Assembly (NCBI RefSeq): GCF_023243075.1
Contig: NZ_JALKFZ020000125.1
Coordinates: 1-64,000, forward strand
Length of the DNA: 64,000 bases
Reading direction: 5' to 3'
Origin: Frankia sp. AiPa1
Lineage (GTDB): Bacteria > Actinomycetota > Actinomycetes > Frankiales > Frankiaceae
The translations under genes were made by a program, and so were the position numbers. Within the stretch, counting starts at the first letter, position 1. Every line of letters begins with the position of its first letter. This document shows positions 1-22,827 of this stretch, in pieces. Below the pieces are notes generated by a model. The model worked only from the letters and a program-made list of their open reading frames with translations. It ran no database searches and was not told the origin of the DNA.

Positions 1-12499
<12,499 letters not shown>

Positions 12500-12582
12500 G
12501 GTGTATGTCCTTCCGGTGCGCCCACGGCGGGCATGGCTGTCAGCCCGGGTGCGGGAACCGGCCGGGCAGGGTGGGGGTGCGG

Positions 12583-14226
12583 TCAGCCGAAACGGCGGCG
12601 CAGCTCGCGTTTATCGATCTTGCCGATGGCGGTGAGGGGCAGCTCGTCCACCACGGTGAGCAGGTCGGGGAGCATGAACCGGGCCAGGCCCCGCTCCCGC
12701 AGGTAGGTCTTGACGTTCTTCAGCTTGATCGACTCTCCGGCGCCCAGCACCACCACGGCCCGCACGCTCTCGCCGAGCTGTTCGTCGGCGGCCGCGATGA
12801 CGGCGGCCTGCACGATCGCCCGATGGGCGAGCAGATGCTCCTCGAGCTCCGTGGCGGAGACGTTCTCCCCGCTCCGGTTGATCACGTCCTTGATCCGCCC
12901 TTCGACGACGAGGTTGCCCTCGGCGGTGCGCCGGACCAGGTCACCGGTGCGGTAGTAGCCGTCGGGGGTGAACGCGGTCGCGTTGTGCTCGGCGGCGCGG
13001 TAGTAGCCGCGGATGGTGTACGGCCCGCGGGTCCACAGTTCGCCGGTGGCCCCGGCCGGGACGTCGAGTCCGTCCTCGTCGACGACGCGGATCTCGTCGG
13101 CGGCGGCCAGCGGCCGGCCCTGCGAGGTGCAGGCGAGCTCGTCGCCGTCGTCCAGGCGGGTGTAGTTGAGCAGGCCCTCGGCCATCCCGAACACCTGCTG
13201 GACGGCGGCGCCCAGCACCGGGCGGATCTGGCGGGCCAGCGCCTCGTCCAGCTTCGCCCCACCCACCTGCAGCAGGCGCAGGCTGGTGGTGTCCGGACCC
13301 TCCCAGCCGGCGGCGGTCACCCAGATCCGGGCAAGTGCCGGGACGAGGGCCGTCACCGTCACCCGTTCGCGGGCGATCAGCTCGAAGGCGATCTCCGGGC
13401 TCGGCGCACAGGCCAGCACCACCGTCGCCCCGACGCCGAACGCGCCGAGCAGCCCCGGGCAGGCCAGCGGGAAATTGTGGGCCGCGGGCAACGCCACCAG
13501 GTAGACATCGCTGCCGCTCAGCCCACACAGCCGGGCGCTCGCCGCCGCGTTGTACGCATAGTCCCAGTGGGTACGCGCGATGAGCTTGGGCTTGCCGGTC
13601 GTCCCCCCCGAGATGAGCAGCACCGCGACCCCGGCCGGGTCGACCGGCTCGGGACTGGTCACGGGCCGCCCGCCCCGCGCGGCGGCCCCGGCCGCGGCCA
13701 GCCCGGCCAGCCCGGTGAACGCGGTTGACGCCCCGGCATCGCCGGCGACCAGCACGTGCCGGATGGACGGGACGGCCGCCACGATCTCCCCGGCGAGCAC
13801 CCGGTGGTCGAAGCCCTCGTGCCGGTCCGGGATCGCGTACGCCACGGCGCCGGAGAGCCGGGCCAGATGCTCGATCTCGACCCGGCGGTGCGCGGGCAGT
13901 GTCAGGACCGGGATCGCGCCGAGGCGCAGCAGCGCGAACAGCAGCGTCACGAACTCGATCCGGTTCGGCAGATGCAGGACGACCCGGTCGCCCGCGCCGA
14001 GTCCAAGCCCGGCCAGACCGGCGGCCAGGTCGTCGACGGCCTCGTCGAGCTCGGCGTAGCTGCGCCGCACGGGCGCCCCGGGCGGCCCGCCGACGAGCGC
14101 GGTGGCCGCGCCGTACCGCTGCGCCCAGTCCCGCAGCCGGTCCGCCAGCGGCCCGCCTTCCCAGTACCCGGCCTCGCGGTAGCGATCGGCGAACTCCGCC
14201 GGCCAGGGAACGAATCCCTCGCCCAT
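12583..14226 (-). CDS. Salicylate-AMP ligase (stand-alone aryl adenylation enzyme)
   Basis: This 547-residue stand-alone adenylation enzyme of the EntE/DhbE/MbtA/PchD family should activate an aryl acid with ATP and load it on the ArCP of the NRPS encoded just upstream. Visible motifs are SGGTTGKPK near the middle, the TGD-type loop (YRTGDL) and the C-terminal GKIDKREL lysine motif. The substrate pocket reads HNFPLACPG. In this family Asn followed five residues later by Cys is the salicylate pattern, whereas 2,3-dihydroxybenzoate enzymes carry Ser there. That fits the salicylate synthase next door and the absence of entA/entB-like genes. Its ATG overlaps the previous stop by one base (TGATG), implying translational coupling. 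Confidence 0.93.
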   Translation of the reverse strand: MGEGFVPWPAEFADRYREAGYWEGGPLADRLRDWAQRYGAATALVGGPPGAPVRRSYAELDEAVDDLAAGLAGLGLGAGDRVVLHLPNRIEFVTLLFALLRLGAIPVLTLPAHRRVEIEHLARLSGAVAYAIPDRHEGFDHRVLAGEIVAAVPSIRHVLVAGDAGASTAFTGLAGLAAAGAAARGGRPVTSPEPVDPAGVAVLLISGGTTGKPKLIARTHWDYAYNAAASARLCGLSGSDVYLVALPAAHNFPLACPGLLGAFGVGATVVLACAPSPEIAFELIARERVTVTALVPALARIWVTAAGWEGPDTTSLRLLQVGGAKLDEALARQIRPVLGAAVQQVFGMAEGLLNYTRLDDGDELACTSQGRPLAAADEIRVVDEDGLDVPAGATGELWTRGPYTIRGYYRAAEHNATAFTPDGYYRTGDLVRRTAEGNLVVEGRIKDVINRSGENVSATELEEHLLAHRAIVQAAVIAAADEQLGESVRAVVVLGAGESIKLKNVKTYLRERGLARFMLPDLLTVVDELPLTAIGKIDKRELRRRFG

Positions 14227-17200
14227 CAGACGTCTCCCAGCCGGGACTCGATCTCGTCGTCGGACATCCCGGCGATCTCCCAGGCGATCGACGCGACCCG
14301 GTCGAGCCGGCCCGGCATACGCTCGGCCGCGCGCATGGCGTCGGCGAGCCCGGCCACCGTCGGCGTCCCGAACAGCATCCGCACCGAGACGTCCGTCGTG
14401 TCGAGCTCGTCACGCAGGCGGGTGACAACCGAGGTGGCCAGCACCGAGTCCCCACCCACGGTGAAGAACTCGTCGGTCACCCCGCATTCGGCACCCAGCA
14501 CGTCCCGCCAGACCAGCAGGATCATCCGTTCCAGGTCGCTGCCCGGCGGTGTCGTCGGGCGCGTCCCGTCCCGCTCCCGGCCCAGCAGCGCGGCCACCGC
14601 GGCCCGGTCGATCTTCCCGTTGACGCTCAGTGGCAGCGCGGGCACGACGACGACCCGGTCCGGCACCATGTGGGGCGGCAGCAGACCGCGCAGCCGCTCC
14701 CGCGACGTCACCGCGGCGGCCTCCTCGGCGATGGCGTCCGCATCCGGGTCGAGGACGACCGCGGCGCCGAGCGTCACCGCCGGCCCGCCGCCGGTCAGCG
14801 TGGCGACGGCCCCGTTCACCCCCGGCAGGCCGCGCAGCGCGTGCTCGACCTCGCCGAGCTCCACCCGGAAACCGCGGATCTTGACCTGATGGTCGCGGCG
14901 GCCGAGGAACTCCACCGTCCCGTCAGGCAGGTAGCGGGCCAGATCCCCGGTGCGGTACCAACGGGAACCGTCCTGGGTGACGAACCGGTCGGCGGTCCGC
15001 TCGGGATCGCCGCGATAGCCGAGCGCGACACCGTCCCCGCCGATCCACAGCTCGCCGGTGACCTGGTCGGGACAGTCCCGGCCCCGCGGGTCGACGACCC
15101 GTAGCCGCACGTTGCGCAGCGGCGTCCCGTAAGGGATCGCACTCCAGCCGGCCGGCACCGGAGCGCCGCCGACGACCTCGCACACCGTGGAGTGGATGGC
15201 CGTCTCGGTCGTCCCGCCCAGGCCCAGGAAGCGGCAGCCCGGCGAGGCCTGCGCGAGCCGCCCCGGCAGGTCGACGCCGATCCGGTCCCCGCCCAGCAGC
15301 ACCGCCCGCAGGCTGGTGAGGCTGCCCGCCGCCGCCGACGATGCCGTCGTCAGGAGCAGGTCGAGGACGGCGGGAACGCAGTTGAGGAGGGTGACGCCGT
15401 GCGCGGCGACCAGCTCCACCCAGCCGGTGGCCTCCCGCCGGGAGGCCTCGTCGACGAGCACGACCGCGCCGCCCACGGACAGCGGCGCGAAGAGGTCGAA
15501 CACGGACAGGTCGAAGTCGAGCGCGGAGACGGCCAGCGTCCGGTCACCCGGACCGATTCCCAGCCGTTCGACCAGGTCATCGAGGGTGTTCATCGCCGCC
15601 CGGTGCGACACCTCGACCCCCTTGGGCTCACCGGTGGACCCGGAGGTGAACAGCACGTAGGCCGGCGCGTCCAGCCGATCCGGGTCATCCGCGGCGGCCA
15701 GCACCGACCCACCACCAGACCCGACCGGCCCAGTGAGCTCGGTCAGGGTCTGCTCGGTCAGGGTCTGGGTGAACCCGGCCGTGCCCGCGATCCGGGCGAC
15801 CCGCGCCGGCGGCTGGTCGATCCCGACCGGCACGTAGGTGGCACCCGCCGCCAGCACGCCGAGAACCGCGACGACCTGCTCCGGCCCCTTGGGCAGGCTG
15901 ACGCCCACCAGGTCACCCGGCCGCGTCCCCCGGGCGGCCAACGCCCCGGCCACCTCCCGGGCCCGCGCCGCGAGCTGTCCGTAGGTCAGCGTCCCGGTCC
16001 GCCCGGCCGCCGCATCCGCCGTCCACAGCAACGCCGGGGCGTCAGGTTCGCGGGCGGCTCGGGCGAAGAATCCCTCGTGCAGCAACCGCGTCGACCGCGG
16101 GCCCGCGACATCCCCGACCCGGTCCCGCACCGCCCGCGTCGCGTCGTCGAGCAGCGCGTCAACCGGCCGGTCCCAGCGATCAAGGTGTTCCGCGGAACCG
16201 GCGAGTTCGCGGACGAGCCGCTCGAAGGCAGCGAACATCGCGTCGACGACGCCGGGGGCGAAGGCGCCCTCGCGGACGTCCCAGTTGAGCAGCAGACCGC
16301 CGTCCAACTCGGTGACCTGCGCGTCGAGCAGGACCTGCGGCCCCTGCGAAATGATCCACTCCGGCCGGCCGAACGCCTCTCGCACTGCCGGATCGAACAG
16401 TTCACCGAGCCCGAGGGCGCTGGTGAACACGACCGGAGCGAGCATTCGCTCGCCGCGGGCGCGGCCGGCGTCGCGCAGCACCTCCACGCCGGAGTAGGCG
16501 GCGTGAGCGGCGTCGGCGTGCAGCCGGGACTGAATCCGACGGGCCCGCTCGACGAACGGAACCGCTCCGGTGAGATCGACCTCGAGCAGCACCGAACTGG
16601 TGAAGTCACCCACCACCCGGTCGATGTCCAGATGCACCTGCTCACGATCGAACAGCGGTACGTTCAGCGCGAACCGTTCCTGGGCGCTCCAGGCGCCGAT
16701 CACCTCGGCGAACGCGGTCGCCACCGCCACCGCCGGGGTGACCCCATGCCGGTGCGCCGAGCGGCCGAGCTCCTCGCGGGCCTCGCGCGGCAGCCGGACG
16801 TGCCGGCGGGTCACCCGGGTCGAGGTCTCGTGGGTCGAGGTCTCGTGGGTCGAGGTCTCGCCACCGGAGGCGAGCGGCAGCTCGGGCGCCCCGGGCAGGC
16901 TCGGCAACCGGTCGTGCCAGGCCTGCCGGGACCGCTCGGCCGCCGCCCGCCGGGCCGCCGCCCGTTCGGCCCGGTACTGCCGGTAGGTGTAGGCCGGCGC
17001 CGGCGCGAGCGCGCCGTCCGGCTGGGCGTACAGCTGCGCGAGATCGGCCAGCAGGACGCGGTAGCTCACCGCGTCGGCGGCGACCATGTCGACGTCGAGA
17101 TGGAACCGGGTCGCCCCGCCGGGCAGCAGGCTCAGGGCGGTGGAGAACACCTCGCCACGCTCGATGTCGAGCATCTGATGGGACAGCGCGTCCCGCACCT

Positions 17201-19097
17201 CGCCGAGCCGGGCCTGGACCGTGGCCTGGTCGAACCCCCGCAGGTCATGGATGGTCAGCCCGCGCCAGCCCGACGACGCCTCGACGCGCTGGGAGCCGTT
17301 GTCGGTGATCCTGGTCCGCAGCGCCTCGTGCCGGGCCACGAGCTGCCCGAGCGCCGTGGCGAGCCGGTCCGGGTGAATGTTCCGGCCATCGAATTCGGTG
17401 TGGTCGAATTCGGTGTACAGGTGGGCGGCGACCCCGCCCAGCGGCTGCCCGCGGTCCCGGCCCACCCAGTAGGCGTGCTGCATGAGGGCGAGCGGGAACT
17501 CCGCGGGTGCCGGCTGGACCGCCGGGCCGGGCGCCGGGCCGACTGCCGGCCGGGCGAGGATCTTGGCCCAGCCATCGAGGGTCGGGTTCTCCGCCAGCTC
17601 GCCGAACGTGACCTCGAGGCCGTCGCGGCGCCAGGCGCCGACCGTCTGGATCAGGGCGATCGACTCCAGGCCCAGCTCGAACAGGTTGTCCTCGTCGCCG
17701 ACGTTGGCGGGATCCTCCTCGATCAGCTCGGCGACCTGGCGCCGCAGCGCCTCTCGGTCCAGCCCCGGCGCGGCGACCAGAAAGCGGCTGACGCTGCGTA
17801 GCTTCTCCCGCGTCTCCTCGAGTTCACGCTCCGGACTGGACGCACCGACGATGCCGGCACCGGCCCGCAGCCAGGTGCGTCCGTCGCGCTGGAACGCCGA
17901 GCGCAGCACGAGGGCCGCGTCGAGCGAACCGTCCGCGTCGACGCTGAGTACCGCGCCGCTGTACACCCCGCGCGGCGCCGCCTCGTACCGGCGGATCGCG
18001 GCGAGCGCGTCGGCCTTCGGGATGCCGGTGGCGGTGATGGACGGGAAGACGGCCCCCAGCGCGTCCCAGCAGTCATGGCCGGACGCGAGGCGCCCACTGA
18101 CCCGGGAGGCCAGATGTTGCACGCTGCCGCGATCGAGCACGGACATGAACTCGTCAACGACCAGGGATCCCGGCCGGCACAGCGGGCGCAGCTCCTCCTG
18201 CGCGGCCTGTACCGACACGGCGTGCTCGTAGATCTCCTTCGGGTCGGTGAGCAGCGCCGCCCGGCGGGCCTGGTCGGCGGCGCCGCCGTCGCGGGCGGTG
18301 GTTCCGGCCAGCGGCTGGGTGGAGACCCGGCCGTCCGCGGCGACCTCGACAACGGTCTCGGGGCTGAAGCCGGCCAGACGCAGATCGCCGAGATCCAGTA
18401 GGAACGAGCGGGCCGGTGTGTTGCCGCGCCGCCCCCGCTCGTAGGTGGCGGCCAGGTCGATCGACGCGTCCACCGGGACCAGCCGAGACATGATCACCTT
18501 GCGAAACCGGCCGGCCTGGATGTCGGCGACGACCCGGGCGACGTTCGCCAGGTAGTCGTCACCGCCGTGCTCCAGGTCCGCGGCAGCGACCTCGGTGACG
18601 GCAGCGACCTCGGTGACGGCAGCGAGCTCGGTGACAGCAGCGAGCTGCCGGGCCAGCGCGTCGAGCTCGGCGGGGTCGAGCGCACGCAGCAGCGCCCCGG
18701 ACGCCGTCAGCCGCACCTCACGGGCCGGAATGACCAGGTGCACCAGCGGCTCGCCGGACACGGGGCCGGGCAGTCCGGCAAGCCTGGGCCCCAGTTCGAA
18801 GGCAGCCACGCCGTATGCCCGCCAGCCGGCGATCGGCAGCCACGCCAGCACCCGGGCCAGCGCCCGCAGCGGGTCCCCACCCACCGGCTCGCCCCGCCAG
18901 GCCCCGCCGCCGCGGTAGCGGATCTCGTCCCAGTACGCGACGATCTCCCCCGCCGCACCCGTGCCGACGCTCCACTCGCCGTCGCGCTCGTAGACGGTGA
19001 ACGGTGCCTCGGCGGCGCGCGCCAGGCCCACCGCGGTGGCGAGCGGGTCAAGGCCGAGCGTGAGGGCGCGCTCGTGGTAGGCCCGCGGCGCGCTCAT
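14226..19097 (-). CDS. Salicylate synthase fused to NRPS loading module (SalS-ArCP-Cy-A-PCP)
   Basis: This 1623-residue fusion makes salicylate and builds the first part of the siderophore. Residues 1 to about 440 match MbtI/Irp9-type salicylate synthases ([41 protein letters not shown]). An aryl carrier domain follows (LGLESI near 472), then a heterocyclisation domain at about 530-950 with the diagnostic DxxxxD (DMVAAD near 670). An adenylation domain at about 1010-1500 carries hand-read code DLFNLGLIH, between the Cys-type siderophore code and the Thr code. A carrier domain follows ([10 protein letters not shown] near 1549). The start is the ATG at 19097, which overlaps the MbtH stop as ATGA; a longer reading would cover the MbtH gene. 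Synthase and MbtB-like NRPS are normally separate proteins. The residue cyclised (Ser, Thr or Cys) is uncertain; Ser/Thr giving an oxazoline is favoured. Confidence 0.95.
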   Translation of the reverse strand: MSAPRAYHERALTLGLDPLATAVGLARAAEAPFTVYERDGEWSVGTGAAGEIVAYWDEIRYRGGGAWRGEPVGGDPLRALARVLAWLPIAGWRAYGVAAFELGPRLAGLPGPVSGEPLVHLVIPAREVRLTASGALLRALDPAELDALARQLAAVTELAAVTEVAAVTEVAAADLEHGGDDYLANVARVVADIQAGRFRKVIMSRLVPVDASIDLAATYERGRRGNTPARSFLLDLGDLRLAGFSPETVVEVAADGRVSTQPLAGTTARDGGAADQARRAALLTDPKEIYEHAVSVQAAQEELRPLCRPGSLVVDEFMSVLDRGSVQHLASRVSGRLASGHDCWDALGAVFPSITATGIPKADALAAIRRYEAAPRGVYSGAVLSVDADGSLDAALVLRSAFQRDGRTWLRAGAGIVGASSPERELEETREKLRSVSRFLVAAPGLDREALRRQVAELIEEDPANVGDEDNLFELGLESIALIQTVGAWRRDGLEVTFGELAENPTLDGWAKILARPAVGPAPGPAVQPAPAEFPLALMQHAYWVGRDRGQPLGGVAAHLYTEFDHTEFDGRNIHPDRLATALGQLVARHEALRTRITDNGSQRVEASSGWRGLTIHDLRGFDQATVQARLGEVRDALSHQMLDIERGEVFSTALSLLPGGATRFHLDVDMVAADAVSYRVLLADLAQLYAQPDGALAPAPAYTYRQYRAERAAARRAAAERSRQAWHDRLPSLPGAPELPLASGGETSTHETSTHETSTRVTRRHVRLPREAREELGRSAHRHGVTPAVAVATAFAEVIGAWSAQERFALNVPLFDREQVHLDIDRVVGDFTSSVLLEVDLTGAVPFVERARRIQSRLHADAAHAAYSGVEVLRDAGRARGERMLAPVVFTSALGLGELFDPAVREAFGRPEWIISQGPQVLLDAQVTELDGGLLLNWDVREGAFAPGVVDAMFAAFERLVRELAGSAEHLDRWDRPVDALLDDATRAVRDRVGDVAGPRSTRLLHEGFFARAAREPDAPALLWTADAAAGRTGTLTYGQLAARAREVAGALAARGTRPGDLVGVSLPKGPEQVVAVLGVLAAGATYVPVGIDQPPARVARIAGTAGFTQTLTEQTLTELTGPVGSGGGSVLAAADDPDRLDAPAYVLFTSGSTGEPKGVEVSHRAAMNTLDDLVERLGIGPGDRTLAVSALDFDLSVFDLFAPLSVGGAVVLVDEASRREATGWVELVAAHGVTLLNCVPAVLDLLLTTASSAAAGSLTSLRAVLLGGDRIGVDLPGRLAQASPGCRFLGLGGTTETAIHSTVCEVVGGAPVPAGWSAIPYGTPLRNVRLRVVDPRGRDCPDQVTGELWIGGDGVALGYRGDPERTADRFVTQDGSRWYRTGDLARYLPDGTVEFLGRRDHQVKIRGFRVELGEVEHALRGLPGVNGAVATLTGGGPAVTLGAAVVLDPDADAIAEEAAAVTSRERLRGLLPPHMVPDRVVVVPALPLSVNGKIDRAAVAALLGRERDGTRPTTPPGSDLERMILLVWRDVLGAECGVTDEFFTVGGDSVLATSVVTRLRDELDTTDVSVRMLFGTPTVAGLADAMRAAERMPGRLDRVASIAWEIAGMSDDEIESRLGDV
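16176..16199. repeat. 24-bp sequence shared, inverted, with 37198-37221
   Basis: These 24 bases inside the NRPS gene are the exact reverse complement of 37198-37221, downstream of recR. Both copies contain the 12-bp palindrome GTTCCGCGGAAC, which also occurs at 31841-31858 and 60137-60152. Confidence 0.8.
16817..16860. repeat. 15-bp tandem repeat, three copies, in Cy domain region
   Basis: Three near-complete 15-bp units (16817-16831, 16832-16846, 16847-16860) encode repeated THETS pentapeptides in a surface loop of the heterocyclisation domain. The reading frame is preserved. Confidence 0.9.
18582..18650. repeat. 18-bp tandem repeat in the salicylate synthase domain
   Basis: About three and a half copies of an 18-bp unit encode AAVTEV-like hexapeptides. 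They sit between the N-terminal part and the conserved core of the salicylate synthase domain, probably a tolerated loop. Confidence 0.88.
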
Positions 19098-19354
19098 CGG
19101 GACGCGCCGGAACCCGCGCCGTCGGGCTGCCGGGCAGCGTCCTGCTCTGCCATCCGGGCGACGAGGCTGGCCGGACGCAGATCTGTCCAGTGGGTCTCGA
19201 CGTAGTCGAGGCAGGACGCCCGGTCGGCCGCTCCGTGCACGATCCGCCAGCCCGCCGGAACCGGAACGAACGTCGGCCACAGCGAGTGCTGCTCCTCGAC
19301 GTTCACAAGGACATAGAAGCTGCCGTTCTCGTCATCGAACGGGTTCGTCGACAT
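19094..19354 (-). CDS. MbtH-like protein
   Basis: This 86-residue protein is a typical MbtH-like partner that binds and stabilises NRPS adenylation domains. It begins [18 protein letters not shown] and has the three conserved Trp contexts ([22 protein letters not shown]). It is the first gene of the biosynthetic operon, directly behind an iron box, and its TGA overlaps the ATG of the salicylate synthase/NRPS fusion (ATGA). A GAGGAG lies about 11 bases upstream of the ATG. Confidence 0.97.
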   Translation of the reverse strand: MSTNPFDDENGSFYVLVNVEEQHSLWPTFVPVPAGWRIVHGAADRASCLDYVETHWTDLRPASLVARMAEQDAARQPDGAGSGASR

Positions 19355-19405
19355 GCGGATCCCGGCTCCTCGGGTCTCAGCTCACAGCGATGACAAACAA
19401 ACTAT

Positions 19406-19424
19406 ATAGGTAAGCTTTACTTAA
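19406..19424. promoter_or_regulatory. IdeR/DmdR-like iron box, mbtH-NRPS operon
   Basis: The 19-mer ATAGGTAAGCTTTACTTAA is an imperfect palindrome. Read on the minus strand it matches the 19-bp IdeR/DmdR consensus (TTAGGTTAGGCTAACCTAA) at 14 positions. It lies about 52 bases upstream of the mbtH start, where a repressor would block transcription of the biosynthetic operon in iron-replete cells. Repression by iron is inferred from the motif. Confidence 0.75.
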
Positions 19425-19452
19425 GTTGCGGGGATGAGTCCAGCCCTGCGGA

Positions 19453-19476
19453 GGAAAAATTCCCGCACGATGCGGG
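19453..19476 (-). terminator. Intrinsic terminator of the transport operon
   Basis: On the minus strand a perfect 6-bp stem, CCCGCA-TCG-TGCGGG, is followed at once by AATTTTTCC, the layout of a Rho-independent terminator. It sits 15 bases beyond the last ABC transporter gene and before the mbtH promoter, so it separates the transport and biosynthesis operons. Confidence 0.8.
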
Positions 19477-19490
19477 CCGGGAATGCCGTG

Positions 19491-21173
19491 CTAACTCAGA
19501 CGGCCGGCTTCTACCCGGACAGTGCGCGGAAGGCGCTCGATTGTTGTCGGACGGTGTGCGATGACAAGCAGTGTGCGTCCGGGCCGCAGGCGTTCCACGG
19601 CGTCCTCGAGGCGCCGCGCCGCCTGCGGGTCGAGGTCGGCGGTCGCCTCGTCGAGCACCAGCACCGGTGGATCCACCAACGCCGCCCGCAACAGACCGAC
19701 GATCTGCCGCTCCCCGGCGGACAGCCGGGAGCCACGGGCCCCGAGGTCGGCGTCGAGCCCGCCGTCGAGCCCGTCGACCCAGTCGGACAGGCCCAGCTGC
19801 TCGACGGCTCGTTCCATCGCCGCCCGGTCCGGCGCGCCCGGGGTGAGCGCGAGGTTCTCGGCCAGCGTGCCGGTGATCAGATGCACCTGCTGCGGGATGA
19901 GCACGATGCGCTCGCGCACCTGCGCCGGGTGCACGCCGCGCAGGTCCACCCCGCCGAAGCGGACCGCGCCGGCGTCCGGTTCGTAGAGCCCGGTGAGCAG
20001 CTTGGCCAGCGTCGTCTTGCCGGATCCGGTGACGCCGATCAGACCGGCCCGGTCGCCTTCCGCGAAGGCGACCGAGACGTCCCGCACGATGTCGGCGCCG
20101 TCGTAGGCGAACCGCAGCCCGTCGGCGACCAGATCCCCGCGCGCCGGCAGGCCGCCGGTGCGGTCGGGTGGGCGCGGCTCGACCGGGGGCAGCGTGGCCA
20201 GCAGGTCGACCAGACGGGCGAGGCCGACCCGGGCGACCTGGGCCTCCCCGGCGATCCCGGACAGCGTCAGCAGGTTCTCGAACAGGTTGCGGGTGGCGAG
20301 GACGAACACGACGACCGCGCCGACCCCGAGATGATCTCCCCGCACGAGCCAGACGCCGAGCAGCAGCAGCGCCGCCGTGGCCAGGCCCTCGAGCGCGCTG
20401 AACAGCTCCAGGCGGCTCTGCACGTCGATGGCCCGCGTGTTCGCCGCGTGCAGCTCGTCGTTGTCCCGGCGGAAGCGGCGCACCCACTCGTCCGGGCGTC
20501 CCGGCGCGACCAGCGCCTCGTGCGCGGTGAGGGTCTCGGTGAAGGTCGCGGTCATCGCCGCGTCCGCGGCGGCCTGCCGGCCGAACGCCCCGCCCGCACC
20601 CCGGTTGAACCAGGCCAGCACGCCGATGGCGAGCGGCAGGAACAGCGCGATGAGCAGCAGTGTGAGCAGCCACGAGTACACCAGCAGCAGGCCGGTCGTC
20701 AGGAAGACGGTGAGAGTGACGCCGACCAGGTTCGGCAGCTGGTCGCGCAGGAACAGGGTCAGGTCGGCGATCTCGCCGGTGGAGCGGCGCAGCAGGTCAC
20801 CGGTGCGGTGCGCCTCGATGAAGCGCAGCGGCGCGGCGGCGAGCCGTTCGACGACGAGATCCCGCAGGCCACGGATGGTCCGCTCGCCGGCCTGCGACAT
20901 GAGGACCTCGGACTGGCGCAGCATCAGCATCCGCGCCACGACCACGGCCACGAGGACGGCGACCGCCCACCACAGCCGGGACCGGTCGTGCTCGGTCACC
21001 GCGTCCACACCCCAGCCGATCACCGGCGCGATCGCCACCACCGCGGCGGTGCTCGCGAGACTGGCCAGCAGCGCACCGAACACGATCGCCCGGTGCGGGC
21101 GCAGGTACGGCCAGAAGCGCCGGAACACGCCTTTCGTCGTCGGCTCCTCGGCCAACGTGCGGGTCTCAGCCAC
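19491..21173 (-). CDS. ABC half-transporter, TMD-NBD (IrtB-like)
   Basis: This 560-residue half-transporter has an N-terminal six-helix membrane domain (about 1-310) and a C-terminal ATPase (about 340-560). The ATPase shows Walker A GVTGSGKTT, signature LSAGERQ and Walker B VLVLDEATADLD. It starts at GTG 21173 and overlaps the end of its partner half-transporter by 8 bases, so the two probably form a heterodimer. Such pairs beside actinobacterial siderophore genes resemble mycobacterial IrtAB (siderophore uptake) or siderophore exporters. The sequence alone does not decide the direction of transport. It is the last gene of the operon. Confidence 0.92.
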   Translation of the reverse strand: MAETRTLAEEPTTKGVFRRFWPYLRPHRAIVFGALLASLASTAAVVAIAPVIGWGVDAVTEHDRSRLWWAVAVLVAVVVARMLMLRQSEVLMSQAGERTIRGLRDLVVERLAAAPLRFIEAHRTGDLLRRSTGEIADLTLFLRDQLPNLVGVTLTVFLTTGLLLVYSWLLTLLLIALFLPLAIGVLAWFNRGAGGAFGRQAAADAAMTATFTETLTAHEALVAPGRPDEWVRRFRRDNDELHAANTRAIDVQSRLELFSALEGLATAALLLLGVWLVRGDHLGVGAVVVFVLATRNLFENLLTLSGIAGEAQVARVGLARLVDLLATLPPVEPRPPDRTGGLPARGDLVADGLRFAYDGADIVRDVSVAFAEGDRAGLIGVTGSGKTTLAKLLTGLYEPDAGAVRFGGVDLRGVHPAQVRERIVLIPQQVHLITGTLAENLALTPGAPDRAAMERAVEQLGLSDWVDGLDGGLDADLGARGSRLSAGERQIVGLLRAALVDPPVLVLDEATADLDPQAARRLEDAVERLRPGRTLLVIAHRPTTIERLPRTVRVEAGRLS

Positions 21174-22827
21174 GGCTGCCTCCGGTCTGCGCGCCGACGA
21201 CGTCCAGGTACAGCACCCGGTCGGCGGCGGCCAGCACCGACGGGCGGTGCGAGATGACGACCAGCGCGGTCCGCGGCGCCCAAGCCCGCAGCCGGGCGAG
21301 GATCGTGGCCTCGGTCGCCGCGTCCACCGCGGCGGTGACGTCGTCGAGGATCAGCACGTCGGGCCGGCCGAGCAGCCCCCGGGCCAGCGCCAGTCGCTGG
21401 CCCTGACCGCCGGAGACGGTCGCGCCGCGCTCGCCGAGCGAGGTGTCGTAACCGTCGGGCAGGTTCGAGACGAAGTCGTCGACCGCGGCGACCTCGGCGG
21501 CGGCGCGCAGCGCCCCGAGATCGAACTCCCGGCCGACGCGCAGGTTGTCCGCCACGGTGCCGGCGAGAATGAGCGGGCGCTGCGGCACCAGACCGATCCG
21601 GCTGGACAGCTCCACCCGGGCGACGCGGCGCAGATCCACCCCGCCGAGGCTGACCGTGCCGGCCTGCGGGTCCTCCAGCCGGCACAGCAGGCGGGCAAGC
21701 GTCGTCTTGCCGCTGCCGGTCGGCCCGGTCACCGCGACGAACTCCCCGGCGGCGACGCGCAGGTCGACCGGCCCGAGCACCGGGCGGCCGTCGTGCACGG
21801 CGGTGATGCCCCGCGCGACCAGCTCACCGCCCGGCGGCGGAACCTCGGCGTCGGCCGGATCGTCGGCGCTGACCGGCGTGTCGAGGATCTCGGCGATCCG
21901 GGTGGCGGCGACCCGGGCCTGTCCGCGCGAGGCCAGCAGGTCCACCGCGATCGTGACGGCCAGCGTCAGCGTGGTCATCCAGGACGTGAACGCGACCAGA
22001 CCACCGATGGTGAGATCGCCGTGCAGGGCGGCGGTGCCGCCGATGGCGAGGCCCGCCGCGATCGCCAGGCGCGGCACCGCCGGTGGGATCGCCGTCCACG
22101 ACGCCGAGATGCGCGCGGCGGCCATCGTGTGCCCGGTCTGCGCCGCGCTGCGTTCGTGATGGCGACGCACGAGCTCCGCCTCGCCGCCGATACCGCGCAC
22201 CGCGGCGCTCGCCGTCAGCAGGTCGTCGACGGCGTCGGCCCGGGCGCCGAACGCCTCCGAGAGCTGGTCGTTGGCCACGTCGAACCGGCCGGGGAAGAAG
22301 GCGTTGGCAAGCGCCACCAGCGGGATCGTCACGACCCCGACCACCAGCAGCAGCGGGTCGAGCAGGGCGAAGGCAGGCAGCACCACGACGATCGTCACCG
22401 CGATGCGGATCCAGATCGACAGGCTCTGCACCCACAGCCGGACCAGGTCGACGTCGCGGGTGGCGCGCATCGCCAGGTCACCGTGACCGTAGCGGGCGAG
22501 CGCCGGTCGGTCGAAGGCGGCGACCCGCTCGACGATCGAGGCCCGCAGCCCGTGGGCGACCCGGGCCGCGGCCCGGCCCGACCAGCGCAGACCCGCCATC
22601 CCACCGAGGCTGAACGCGACGGCGACCAACGCCGCGGGGATTGCCCACCGCACCGTCTCGTCCACCGAACCCGGGGTGATCCCCCGGTCCAGGGCCCGCT
22701 GGATGCACCAGGGCAGCGCGAGCATCGCGACCTGCTGGACGATCGTGGCCAGCGCGCCGAACGTCAGCTCGCGCCGCCGCGGGCGCAGCCGCTCCCGCAG
22801 CAGCCGTCTGCCCGTCGAGCTGTTCAC
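21166..22827 (-). CDS. ABC half-transporter, TMD-NBD (IrtA-like partner)
   Basis: This 553-residue TMD-NBD half-transporter has membrane helices in residues 1-300 and an ATPase from about 330, with Walker A GPTGSGKTT, signature VSGGQGQR and Walker B VLILDDVTAAVD. The Asp-Asp in Walker B replaces the usual Asp-Glu, so this ATP site may be degenerate, as in one half of many heterodimeric ABC proteins. The partner keeps Asp-Glu. The start is GTG at 22827, overlapping the previous stop as GTGA. No N-terminal siderophore-interaction domain like that of IrtA is present. Confidence 0.9.
   Translation of the reverse strand: MNSSTGRRLLRERLRPRRRELTFGALATIVQQVAMLALPWCIQRALDRGITPGSVDETVRWAIPAALVAVAFSLGGMAGLRWSGRAAARVAHGLRASIVERVAAFDRPALARYGHGDLAMRATRDVDLVRLWVQSLSIWIRIAVTIVVVLPAFALLDPLLLVVGVVTIPLVALANAFFPGRFDVANDQLSEAFGARADAVDDLLTASAAVRGIGGEAELVRRHHERSAAQTGHTMAAARISASWTAIPPAVPRLAIAAGLAIGGTAALHGDLTIGGLVAFTSWMTTLTLAVTIAVDLLASRGQARVAATRIAEILDTPVSADDPADAEVPPPGGELVARGITAVHDGRPVLGPVDLRVAAGEFVAVTGPTGSGKTTLARLLCRLEDPQAGTVSLGGVDLRRVARVELSSRIGLVPQRPLILAGTVADNLRVGREFDLGALRAAAEVAAVDDFVSNLPDGYDTSLGERGATVSGGQGQRLALARGLLGRPDVLILDDVTAAVDAATEATILARLRAWAPRTALVVISHRPSVLAAADRVLYLDVVGAQTGGSRG

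Noticed and set aside
12583-14226. 2,3-dihydroxybenzoate as the starter unit
   Set aside because: The ligase pocket reads HNFPLACPG (salicylate pattern), a salicylate synthase is present, and no DHB biosynthesis genes are seen.
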